Positions 8,837 to 15,259 of a stretch of 18,219 bases of DNA are shown piece by piece. The position numbers and the translations under genes were made by a program. Numbering within the stretch: the first letter of the stretch is position 1; the number at the start of each line of letters is the position of its first letter. The DNA lies in NCBI GenBank assembly GCA_000434675.1, contig HF988631.1, positions 34,513 to 52,731 on the forward strand, in the 5' to 3' direction. The stretch comes from Faecalibacterium sp. CAG:1138. GTDB lineage: Bacteria; Bacillota; Clostridia; Christensenellales; CAG-917. The notes under the pieces are model-generated. The model did no database searches. It saw only the letters and a list, made by a program, of their open reading frames with translations, and had not been told where the DNA came from.

Positions 8837-8865
8837 ATTATAACATAACCACAAAGCATCGTCAA
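8837..8865 (-). promoter_or_regulatory. ktrB-ktrA promoter
   Basis: TTGACG (8865-8860), a 17-bp spacer and TATAAT (8842-8837), preceded by an extended TG, form a near-consensus promoter. The untranslated leader would be only about 20 nt, too short for a c-di-AMP (ydaO) riboswitch such as the one that controls ktrAB in Bacillus. Confidence 0.88.
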
Positions 8866-8893
8866 ACTTTTTCATTGCAAAATTTACAAAGCA

Positions 8894-8916
8894 CTCGCCG
8901 TTACGCGAGGGTTTTT
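8894..8916. terminator. Weak hairpin terminator after the GH29 gene
   Basis: CTCGC (8894-8898) and GCGAG (8905-8909) pair around a 6-nt loop just after the GH29 stop. The longer T-run follows on the plus strand (8912-8916). In the minus direction the tail is a broken T-rich stretch, so termination of the GH29 transcript here is plausible but weak. Confidence 0.5.
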
Positions 8917-8918
8917 GT

Positions 8919-10472
8919 TTAATACAGCGCAATATGTCTGAAGTGCGGGTTGCTTCTGCTTTGGCGAACAAATATCCTCACCTCGGTCGTTTCTTCGCCG
9001 ACAAGAACAATCCTTTTGTTTCCGATAAGCTTGCAGGCCTCTATCTTTTTCCACCTTCCCGTCAAGGTTTTGACGTACACGTCGAACCGCTCCACTCTCT
9101 GCGAATAGGTCAGATTTTCTCTCAGAACCAAGTACCTCACTTTCTGCGATTTTTCAAGTTTAAGGTCTATTATGTCCTCGTCTGACGGAAGCATGAAATC
9201 GTTTGACGGACTGTCCGTAAAAAGCGCAGTTACCGCCGCATTTTCGGTCATGCCTTTTTCCGCGCTTCCCGAATACGCCGCGAACGAAATCGGATTCGAA
9301 TAAAGAGCCCCCAGCTTGTCGCCAAACTCCTTAAGTTTTTTGACGGTGTCCGCGTCCAGAACGCCGTCCTTCGTCGGCGGAACGTTCAGAAGAAACGACG
9401 CGTTTCTCCCTGCGGTGTTCAGATACACCCTAAAGAGCTTGTTTGCGCTCTTATTCATTTCGTTTTCGTGATAAAACCATCCGCCGTAGCTGTTGAACGC
9501 TCTGCGGCGTATGGAAATGTCGGCTTCCGCGGGATACCAGATAAGGTCGTCTGCGCCGTACTCGGCCAGCGCTTCCCTCGAGCCCAAATCCTTCGCCGTG
9601 TCGGGAATCGTGGCAAGGTTCGACTTGTCGTTCTCTCCCGTCTGACTGCCGGCGTTGTAGTCCTTGTTTTTGGAAACGACGCTCCACTCTTCGTCGCGGT
9701 GCTTGCCGTCCTCGTTTCCGATCCATCTGACGTCCGTCCCGTGAATGGAAATGACGGCGTTAGGCTGAAGCCTTCTGACGGTGGAAAAATATCTTTCGAA
9801 ATCATATTCGAAATCGGGCGCGTCGGCGCCCTTCGCTCCATCCATCCACACGGCAAAAATTTCGCCGTAGTTCGTCAGAAGTTCCTCTAGCTGCCCGACG
9901 TAGAAATCGTCGTACGCCTTGGTGCCGTAGGTCGGCTCGTGGCGATCCCACGGAGAAAGATAGATTCCGAATTTAAGGCCGTATTTTTTGCAGCTTTCCG
10001 ACAGCTCCTTCACGATGTCGCCCTGCCCGTTCTTGTACGGGCTGTTTTTTACGGAATATTCGGTGTACTCGGTCGGCCACAGGCAAAAACCGTCGTGATG
10101 CTTTGCCGTCAATATTATTCCTTTGCTCCCCGACGCCTTTATCGCTTCCGTCCACTGGTCGGTGTCCACCGAGGTCGGGCAAAAGACTTCGGGGCTTTCG
10201 GTGCCGTCGCCCCACTCTCTGTCGGTGAAAGTGTTTATGCCGAAATGTATGAAATTGTAGTATTCCATTTCCTGAAACAGCAGCTGCCTTTCGGACGGAG
10301 TGACGGAAATCAGCTTTTCCACCTCGGCTCCGTCCTTTTCGTAGCCGTTGTTTGTGGTGGAAAACCCTCCCGAAAATTCGCCGGACGAATCGGAATAACT
10401 GCACGCGGCAAAGGACAGCAAACACCCTGCCGTCATCACTGCCGTGAGGATACAGGCTAAAAATTTTTTCAT
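8919..10472 (-). CDS. GH29 alpha-L-fucosidase-like secreted lipoprotein
   Basis: A 517-residue glycoside hydrolase family 29 enzyme predicted to release L-fucose from glycans at the outer face of the membrane. The start at 10472 follows GAGGGA and opens a lipoprotein signal peptide (MKKFLACILTAV...) with lipobox FAAC, Cys24. The catalytic barrel covers about residues 60-385: FIHFGINTF (74-82), HHDGF (125-129), the expected nucleophile D211 in WMDG (209-212), RWIGNEDG (249-256) with E254 as likely acid/base, PAEADISIR (314-322) and LLNVPPTKDG (361-370). The GNE and PAE-D-SIR motifs resemble subfamily B, which favours alpha-1,3/1,4 linkages; that specificity is inferred. The C-terminal part (about 390-517) looks like a discoidin-type beta-sandwich. 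No clear promoter lies in the short gap upstream, so expression may depend on read-through. Confidence 0.92.
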   Translation of the reverse strand: MKKFLACILTAVMTAGCLLSFAACSYSDSSGEFSGGFSTTNNGYEKDGAEVEKLISVTPSERQLLFQEMEYYNFIHFGINTFTDREWGDGTESPEVFCPTSVDTDQWTEAIKASGSKGIILTAKHHDGFCLWPTEYTEYSVKNSPYKNGQGDIVKELSESCKKYGLKFGIYLSPWDRHEPTYGTKAYDDFYVGQLEELLTNYGEIFAVWMDGAKGADAPDFEYDFERYFSTVRRLQPNAVISIHGTDVRWIGNEDGKHRDEEWSVVSKNKDYNAGSQTGENDKSNLATIPDTAKDLGSREALAEYGADDLIWYPAEADISIRRRAFNSYGGWFYHENEMNKSANKLFRVYLNTAGRNASFLLNVPPTKDGVLDADTVKKLKEFGDKLGALYSNPISFAAYSGSAEKGMTENAAVTALFTDSPSNDFMLPSDEDIIDLKLEKSQKVRYLVLRENLTYSQRVERFDVYVKTLTGRWKKIEACKLIGNKRIVLVGEETTEVRIFVRQSRSNPHFRHIALY

Positions 10473-10485
10473 ATTCCCTCTTTTG

Positions 10486-10517
10486 AAAATCGCCGCCCGC
10501 CCGAAGGGTGGCGGCGA
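10486..10517 (-). terminator. Strong intrinsic terminator between hydrolase and GH29 genes
   Basis: On the minus strand, TCGCCGCC (10517-10510) pairs perfectly with GGCGGCGA (10497-10490). The apex includes CCC-TTCG-GG, a stable UUCG-type loop, and four T follow (10489-10486). It lies 16 bp after the hydrolase stop and 13 bp before the GH29 start codon. Confidence 0.88.
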
Positions 10518-10533
10518 CAAACGGTTTTCGTCG

Positions 10534-11421
10534 TTATTTTTCGAGAGCCTTGTCGAAGAACGCCAGCACGTCGTTATACACGACGTCCCTGTCCGTTTCG
10601 TTCAGCACCTCGTGGCGATCGTTTTGATAAAGCTTCAGGTCAACGGTTTTGATGCCCAGTTTTTTGTATCTTTCCGCAAGCTTCGGTGGCAGTTTGCCCT
10701 TCATGCCCACAGGATCTTCACTTCCGCAATAAATGGCGATCGGCAAATCTTTGTCGATTTTTTTGAGGCTTCTCGGCCTTGCGCCCTTCGCCAGAAGTTT
10801 GATCATGCCGTACATAAAGGCGATGGAAGCCTTGCCTCCGGCCAAAGGATCCGCGACGTACGCTTTTCTGATTTCTTTGTCTTTGGTGAGCCATGCGCCC
10901 GGAACGTCGGTGTCTTCAAAGCCCTTGTTCGCTTCGGGCATAGCCATTCTGACTTTTCCCAAAACGAGTTTCGGCAGCCACATCAAAGCCTGCCCCAAAA
11001 GGCCGACGCCGTACGGAAGCGCGAGAGTGCCGGTAAGCACGCACGCTTTTATGCCGGTGTTGAATTCAATGAAGCGTTGCCCCAGAATGCTGCCGTAGCT
11101 GTGTCCCAAAAAGACCACCGGTAAATCCGGATATTTCTGTTTGATTTGGCCGTTCAGAATCAGCAAATCTATAACGGTCGAGCCGACGAATTCGCCCTCC
11201 GACCAACCTTTGCCGTCGTCGGTGAGGCCGTAGCCTCTGTGATCGTCGCCGATAACTATGTAGCCGTGCTTGTTCATAAAGCGTGCAAAATCGTCGTATC
11301 TGCCGAGGTTTTCGCACATGCCGTGGCTGAGTTGCAAAACGGCTTTAGGGCTTTCCACTTCGTCCCAGACGTAAATCGTAAGTTCCTTGCCGTCAACCGA
11401 CCTCAATTTTTCGTTTCTCAT
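10534..11421 (-). CDS. Alpha/beta hydrolase, monoacylglycerol lipase/lysophospholipase-like
   Basis: A 295-residue cytoplasmic serine hydrolase of the Hydrolase_4 (PldB/YtpA/monoglyceride lipase) type. The oxyanion-hole HGM is at 33-35. The nucleophile elbow GHSYG (106-110) holds S108, the likely acid is D236 (GSEDP) and the likely base is H270 (NDRHE). Together these make a complete catalytic triad in the expected order. The lid segment is about residues 135-215. There is no signal peptide. GGAGG sits 8-9 nt before the ATG. It lies 27 bp downstream of the TIGR04076-type gene with no promoter in the gap, so the two are probably co-transcribed. The natural substrate (monoacylglycerol, lysophospholipid or another ester) cannot be decided. 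Confidence 0.9.
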   Translation of the reverse strand: MRNEKLRSVDGKELTIYVWDEVESPKAVLQLSHGMCENLGRYDDFARFMNKHGYIVIGDDHRGYGLTDDGKGWSEGEFVGSTVIDLLILNGQIKQKYPDLPVVFLGHSYGSILGQRFIEFNTGIKACVLTGTLALPYGVGLLGQALMWLPKLVLGKVRMAMPEANKGFEDTDVPGAWLTKDKEIRKAYVADPLAGGKASIAFMYGMIKLLAKGARPRSLKKIDKDLPIAIYCGSEDPVGMKGKLPPKLAERYKKLGIKTVDLKLYQNDRHEVLNETDRDVVYNDVLAFFDKALEK

Positions 11422-11448
11422 AAAATATTCCTCCGTGTTGATTTCTTT

Positions 11449-11751
11449 TTATCGGGCGGTTTCCACCAAAAAGCTGACGGGACGAAATCCGTCGTTGCAG
11501 CTTACGAGGGCGGAATGAGGGTTTTTCATCCAGTTTCCGAAGAAATTTCCGCCGCCTTCCGCCAGCGTTTTCACAAACGGAAGCAGGGTTTCCCATGCGC
11601 TGTCGCAAAAACCTTCGGGTTTTTCGGCGTTCTCGGAAACGAAAGTCTGCCCCACCGTCACGTTGCAGGCGTCAGGCGAAAAATTTTCGTATTTTTCGGA
11701 CAAATCGGCGTAAAAGCTTCTTCTGACCGCGGTTATACGCACTTTTTGCAT
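11449..11751 (-). CDS. Small TIGR04076-family conserved protein
   Basis: A 100-residue protein resembling the TIGR04076 family of uncharacterised bacterial proteins, recognised from VRITAVRRSFYADL near the N-terminus, GQTFV (34-38), the KPEGFCDSAWETLLPFV block (44-60), and the C-terminal CNDGFRPVSF (85-94). No function is known for the family, and no catalytic motif beyond conserved Cys49 and Cys85 is apparent. The ATG at 11751 follows GGGAGG at a good distance. A further upstream in-frame ATG (11778) falls inside the -10 box of the promoter and so cannot be the start. It is the first gene of a two-gene unit with the alpha/beta hydrolase. Confidence 0.82.
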   Translation of the reverse strand: MQKVRITAVRRSFYADLSEKYENFSPDACNVTVGQTFVSENAEKPEGFCDSAWETLLPFVKTLAEGGGNFFGNWMKNPHSALVSCNDGFRPVSFLVETAR

Positions 11752-11776
11752 AACTTTCCTCCCGTTTCTTTTTATC

Positions 11777-11805
11777 ATTATAACACATACTTTTCAAATA
11801 TTCAA
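11777..11805 (-). promoter_or_regulatory. Promoter of the TIGR04076-hydrolase unit
   Basis: TTGAAT (11805-11800), a 17-bp spacer and TATAAT (11782-11777) with an upstream TG. It lies immediately after the alaS terminator, so this unit is insulated from alaS. Confidence 0.85.
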
Positions 11806-11811
11806 TAATTT

Positions 11812-11842
11812 GAAAAAGAAAAACGGGGCGGAGACGCCCCGT
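11812..11842 (-). terminator. alaS intrinsic terminator
   Basis: On the minus strand ACGGGGCG (11842-11835), loop TCTC and CGCCCCGT (11830-11823) form an 8-bp GC-rich stem, followed by a T-rich tail. It starts 11 bp after the alaS stop codon. Confidence 0.95.
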
Positions 11843-11853
11843 ATCGATAACTT

Positions 11854-13680
11854 TTAGTTATGAATCGTCGCCTTAATTCTTCTAACTCCCGCCGAAGACG
11901 ACTGCTCTTTGTTGATCTTGAAAACGCCGAGCTGACCGGTTCTTTCGGCGTGCGGGCCGCCGCAGATTTCCTTGCTGAATTCGCCCATGGTGTAAACCTT
12001 GACGGTTTCGCCGTATTTGTCGGCAAAGATGCCGAGCGCACCCGATTTTCTGGCGTCGTCCAGACTCATCTCTTCCATTACGACAGGCACGTCTGCCTTT
12101 ATCGCTCCGTTGACGAAATCTTCAACCGCTTTTATTTCTTCTTCGGTCATAGGTCTGTCAAAATTGAAGTCGAAACGCAGGCGTTCTTCGGTGATGTTGC
12201 TGCCGCGCTGATAAACGCCGTCGCCGAGAACTTTCCTGAGCCCTGCCAGAAGAAGATGGGTTGCGGTGTGAAGCTCCGCGGTTTCGGCGGTGCATTCGGT
12301 GAGGCCGCCTTTTGCGGATTGCGCACTAGCCTTGCTCTTTTCCTGATGCTCCTTAAAAGCTTCTTCAAAGCCCGCAAGATCGACCTCGTAGCCCTTTTCT
12401 TCGGCAAGCTCCACGGTAAGCTCCACAGGGAAGCCGAAGGTGTCGTACAGACGGAAGGCGGATTTGCCCGCAATCATCGTTTCAGGCACGTAAGACGGAT
12501 CTTTTGCGCTCATAAACTGGTTTTTGCGTTCAATGCCGGAAATGCACTTGTCAAATTCCTTCATTCCCGAAACGAGAGTCGCTTCGAATTTTGCGATTTC
12601 TTTTTTGATTTCGTCTTCGATGTAAGCCTTCTTTTCGACGAGAAGCGGATAGGCCTCGTTGTAAACCTTGTCGATGAAGACGTCGGCCACTTCGACGATA
12701 GTTGACGTTTCGACGCCGAGCTGACGCGCGTAGCGGATTGCGCGGCGCATAAGCCTTCTTAAGATGTATCCCGCGCCGACGTTGGACGGAACTATGCCGT
12801 TTACGTCGCCGATAAGCATAACGGCGGTTCTGGTGTGGTCGGCCACGATGCGCATGGCTTTTCTGGCGTCTGCGTCATCGTCGTAGGATTTTTCAGAGGC
12901 CTGCTCCAAGCAAGCTATCGCTTCCGCAAAGAGGTCGGTTTTATAGCCGTCGGTGAGGCCGTTCAAAAATGCCAACATTCTGTCCAGACCGAAGCCGGTG
13001 TCAACGTTTTTGTTTTCAAGCGGCTCGTAGCCGTCGGCGGTTTTTTTGTACTGCATATAGACGTCGTTGCCGATTTCGACGTAGCGGCCGCAACCGCAGG
13101 TTACGCCGCAATGCGGGCCGCAAGGCTTGACGTCACGCGGATAGAACCACTCGTTGTCCGGACCGCACGGAGTGCCGACGGTGCCTTCAAGCTCCCACCA
13201 GTTGTCGGATTTAGGAAGAAAATAGATGTTTTCCTCTTTGATTCCGAGGTCTTTGAGAAGGCCTGCGGTTTCGTCGTCCTTCGGCGCGCTGTCGTCGCCC
13301 TCGAAAACGGTGGAGCAGATTTTGTCCTTATCCAAACCGAAAACCTTGGTCAGAATTTCAAGCGTCCAGGCAGTTTTCTCCTTTTTGAAATAGTCGCCGA
13401 GGCTCCAGTTGCCCATCATCTCGAAAAAGGTGAAGTGCGACGCGTCGCCCACGCTGTCGATGTCCACCGTGCGAACGCAACCCTGCACGTTGCAAAGCCT
13501 CTTGCCTGCCGGATGCGGTTTGCCGAGAAGATACGGCATCAACGGCTGCATACCCGCAACGTTGAACATAACGCCCGTCGTTCCGTCGCCGATAAGCGAC
13601 ACCGAACCTATATTTTTGTGTCCCTTGCTCTCATAAAAATCGAGCCAGGCTTTCCTGAGTTCTTTGGATGTGATTTTCAT
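11854..13680 (-). CDS. alaS: Alanyl-tRNA synthetase, compact form lacking C-Ala
   Basis: Charges tRNA-Ala with alanine and removes misactivated Ser/Gly. At 608 residues it is far below the usual 850-900. The catalytic domain is about residues 1-240 (class II motif 2 around RTVDIDSVGDASHFTFFEMMG at 70-90; motif 3 in DTGFGLDRML at 227-236). The helical tRNA-recognition part is about 245-450, with LRRLMRRAIRYARQLGV at 307-323. The editing core keeps its zinc-site motifs HTATH (471-475) and CGGPH (573-577). The beta-barrel normally placed before HTATH, with its FYAESGGQ motif, is absent, and the protein ends at GVRRIKATIHN, where C-Ala would begin. A cysteine-rich insert lies at 187-197. RBS AAAGGGG precedes the ATG; a terminator follows directly, so the short length is genuine. 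Confidence 0.95.
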   Translation of the reverse strand: MKITSKELRKAWLDFYESKGHKNIGSVSLIGDGTTGVMFNVAGMQPLMPYLLGKPHPAGKRLCNVQGCVRTVDIDSVGDASHFTFFEMMGNWSLGDYFKKEKTAWTLEILTKVFGLDKDKICSTVFEGDDSAPKDDETAGLLKDLGIKEENIYFLPKSDNWWELEGTVGTPCGPDNEWFYPRDVKPCGPHCGVTCGCGRYVEIGNDVYMQYKKTADGYEPLENKNVDTGFGLDRMLAFLNGLTDGYKTDLFAEAIACLEQASEKSYDDDADARKAMRIVADHTRTAVMLIGDVNGIVPSNVGAGYILRRLMRRAIRYARQLGVETSTIVEVADVFIDKVYNEAYPLLVEKKAYIEDEIKKEIAKFEATLVSGMKEFDKCISGIERKNQFMSAKDPSYVPETMIAGKSAFRLYDTFGFPVELTVELAEEKGYEVDLAGFEEAFKEHQEKSKASAQSAKGGLTECTAETAELHTATHLLLAGLRKVLGDGVYQRGSNITEERLRFDFNFDRPMTEEEIKAVEDFVNGAIKADVPVVMEEMSLDDARKSGALGIFADKYGETVKVYTMGEFSKEICGGPHAERTGQLGVFKINKEQSSSAGVRRIKATIHN

Positions 13681-13712
13681 TTTTTGTCCCCTTTGGGTGA
13701 AATAATAAAGAA

Positions 13713-13741
13713 ATTATACTAAACCGAACAGTCAAAGTCAA
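13713..13741 (-). promoter_or_regulatory. alaS promoter
   Basis: TTGACT (13741-13736), a 17-bp spacer and TATAAT (13718-13713). The -35 box lies only 6 bp from the stop codon of the upstream phosphatase gene. The leader of about 25 nt leaves no space for a T-box. Confidence 0.9.
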
Positions 13742-13746
13742 ACTTA

Positions 13747-14628
13747 TTAAACGAGGTTCGGCCATTTTTTGCCGTTTTGCAAATATATTGCAAAGCCCTC
13801 GACGTTGTCGCGGTCGGAAACGGTGAAAGCGTCTTTTTTCAGATAGTCCAGAATTTCGAGATAGAACAGCAAACCGTTGTGAATTATGCCTGCGCGTTTT
13901 TCGGGCATGCCGCAAATTTTTTTGCGTTCCTCCTCGGACATATTTTTTATGCGGTCGTAAAGCGCCTGAATTTCGGCGCGCGAAACTCTTCTCCCCTGAA
14001 TTTTTTGGGGATCATAGGTTTTCATGTTTTCCAGCACGGCCGCTACCGTGCAAGCGGTTCCGCCTACGGCGATAAGCTCGGAAAAGTCCGGCACGGCGCC
14101 GTACTCTTTCACCGCTTCCGAAAGGTGCTTTTTGACGTTTTCGCCCGCTCTTTCCCTGTTGGTCAGGCGCACTGCCCCCTCCGACAAACTGTGAGCGTAC
14201 AAAACGCCGTTCTCGTCGCCTACGCAAAGTTCCGTGCTGCCGCCGCCCATATCCACGATTCCGACTCGCCCCGAGTTGTTATTATAAACGCCGAAAAAGG
14301 CCAGCTTTGCCTCGTCTTCCTTTTCGACGACGGTAATTCTCTTTCCGGTTTTTTCGAAAACCGCTTTCAGAAACTCGTCGCGATTTGAGGCCGAACGAAC
14401 CGCCTCGGTGGCAAAAATTTCAGGCTCGAAGCCCGAGCTTCTGGCCACTGAAACGAATTTTTCCACCGCCTCTGCAGTGCGGATAAGGGCGGGCCGCCAA
14501 AGCTCGCCGTCCGCCGTCTGATTTTCGGCAAGTCTGGTGGTTTCGACCTGCTTTTCGTTGACGGCCTTCTCCAGGTCGCAGAAGCACAGCCTTACGGACG
14601 TGCTTCCGATGTCTATGATCGCTTGCAT
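13747..14628 (-). CDS. Ppx/GppA-family phosphatase, short form
   Basis: A 293-residue member of the actin-fold exopolyphosphatase / guanosine pentaphosphatase family. The phosphate-1 loop DIGSTSVR is at 6-13. E75 in FATEAVR corresponds to the catalytic glutamate. DMGGGSTE (126-133) is the phosphate-2 motif, and GGTACT (189-194) follows in the second lobe. It contains only the two actin-like lobes; the C-terminal HD-like domain found in the long (about 500-residue) enzymes is absent, as in other short Ppx proteins. The start at 14628 has AAAGGAG upstream; the frame stays open further upstream but lacks family similarity. It hydrolyses polyphosphate and/or pppGpp in studied relatives; which applies here is not decidable. 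It is divergent from yabP with no clear vegetative promoter in the 66-bp gap. Confidence 0.9.
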   Translation of the reverse strand: MQAIIDIGSTSVRLCFCDLEKAVNEKQVETTRLAENQTADGELWRPALIRTAEAVEKFVSVARSSGFEPEIFATEAVRSASNRDEFLKAVFEKTGKRITVVEKEDEAKLAFFGVYNNNSGRVGIVDMGGGSTELCVGDENGVLYAHSLSEGAVRLTNRERAGENVKKHLSEAVKEYGAVPDFSELIAVGGTACTVAAVLENMKTYDPQKIQGRRVSRAEIQALYDRIKNMSEEERKKICGMPEKRAGIIHNGLLFYLEILDYLKKDAFTVSDRDNVEGFAIYLQNGKKWPNLV

Positions 14629-14641
14629 TTTCGCTCCTTTG

Positions 14642-14670
14642 TCAATTTTTGGCCGTAGTCGGCATAAAAT
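14642..14670 (+). promoter_or_regulatory. Possible sigma-E-type sporulation promoter of yabP
   Basis: TCAATTT (14642-14648), a 14-bp spacer and CATAAAAT (14663-14670) approximate the Bacillus sigma-E pattern (KMATATT, 14-15 bp, CATACAMT), matching about 5 of 7 and 7 of 8 positions. No good vegetative promoter is present here. In B. subtilis yabP and yabQ are sigma-E genes, which supports the reading. Confidence 0.55.
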
Positions 14671-14694
14671 AGTAAAAATATTTCGGAGGGTGAT

Positions 14695-14940
14695 ATGTTT
14701 AATCTCGATATAAAAGACGACTCCGTCAGCATCACGGGCATAACGTCGGTCGGCGACGTGAACGACAAAACCGTTTCCGTAAAACTTAAGGACCGCTCGC
14801 TTCTCGTTTCGGGAAGCGGTTTGTCCGTCACCAAGCTGGACGTCGAACAAGGCACTCTTTTTGCGACGGGGAAAGTCAGTCAGGTCAAATTCGGCGCAGG
14901 AAAAGGCGCCGAAGGATTTTTGAAAAAACTGGTCAGGTGA
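14695..14940 (+). CDS. yabP: Sporulation protein YabP
   Basis: An 81-residue protein of the YabP/YqfC family, small all-beta proteins made in the mother cell during endospore formation. The family pattern is visible as SVSITGITSVGDVNDKTV followed by LLVSGSGLSVTKLDVEQGTLFATGKVSQVKF (residues about 36-66). The VTKLDVEQG segment is closer to YabP than to YqfC. The C-terminal tail (67-81) is lysine- and glycine-rich. GGAGGG precedes the ATG by 4-5 nt. The next gene begins 1 bp after its stop and looks like YabQ, the usual neighbour in sporulating Firmicutes, which strengthens the assignment. B. subtilis YabP is needed for efficient sporulation, but its biochemical role is not known. Confidence 0.82.
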   Translation: MFNLDIKDDSVSITGITSVGDVNDKTVSVKLKDRSLLVSGSGLSVTKLDVEQGTLFATGKVSQVKFGAGKGAEGFLKKLVR

Positions 14941-14941
14941 T

Positions 14942-15259
14942 ATGGGAAAAGGCCTTCTTATATCGGTTGCGGCGGGGATTTTTGCCTCCTGTTTGTTTTT
15001 TCTGTCGGACGCACTGCTCTACGGAGAAAACAATTTCGTCATGCGCTTTTTTGCCGACTTCGTTTGCTTTTTCGCGGGGCTTTGCGCCACGTGGCTTATG
15101 ATGTGGAAGGCTTTGAAGCTTTCTCCCATATATTGTCACTATTTGATTTTTATCGTCACTTTTTTGGCATTTAACCGCGTGTTTTGCAAATTCGGCTATT
15201 CGGTCAGGAATCGTATCCGAACTTTACGACGTAAACGTCGTCCAGAGAAATCCAGCTGA
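14942..15259 (+). CDS. YabQ-like small membrane protein (spore cortex)
   Basis: A 105-residue hydrophobic protein with three likely transmembrane segments (about 4-24, 33-55 and 64-83) and a strongly basic cytoplasmic tail (RNRIRTLRRKRRPEKSS, 89-105). Its position directly behind yabP, with 1 bp between stop and start, matches yabP-yabQ of endospore formers, where YabQ is a membrane protein required for spore cortex formation. It is shorter than B. subtilis YabQ. The identification rests more on position and topology than on sequence similarity. The last 56 bp overlap the 3' end of the convergent lipoprotein gene, so the basic tail is encoded opposite the lipoprotein's C-terminus. Confidence 0.62.
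   Translation: MGKGLLISVAAGIFASCLFFLSDALLYGENNFVMRFFADFVCFFAGLCATWLMMWKALKLSPIYCHYLIFIVTFLAFNRVFCKFGYSVRNRIRTLRRKRRPEKSS

Noticed and set aside
8811..8842. A c-di-AMP riboswitch upstream of ktrB
   Set aside because: The consensus promoter leaves a leader of only about 20 nt, too short for any known riboswitch.
10473..10520. A 16-residue N-terminal extension of the GH29 protein
   Set aside because: The extension passes through the terminator hairpin, lacks a ribosome binding site, and would bury the lipoprotein signal peptide.
11843..11854. A frameshift or internal stop as the reason for the short AlaRS
   Set aside because: The terminator begins right after the stop, and the downstream sequence shows no C-Ala-like coding in any frame; a new promoter and gene follow.
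13681..13712. A T-box leader controlling alaS
   Set aside because: The promoter lies about 33 bp before the start codon, so there is no room for a T-box stem or antiterminator.
12835..13722. Long plus-strand open frames opposite alaS
   Set aside because: Antisense shadows; the minus-strand AlaRS reading is conserved throughout, and these frames show no recognisable domains.
14652..14663. Small inverted repeat GCCG-TAGT-CGGC between yabP and the Ppx/GppA gene
   Set aside because: Arms are only 4 bp and fit chance; it lies in the spacer of the putative sigma-E promoter but no regulator can be assigned.
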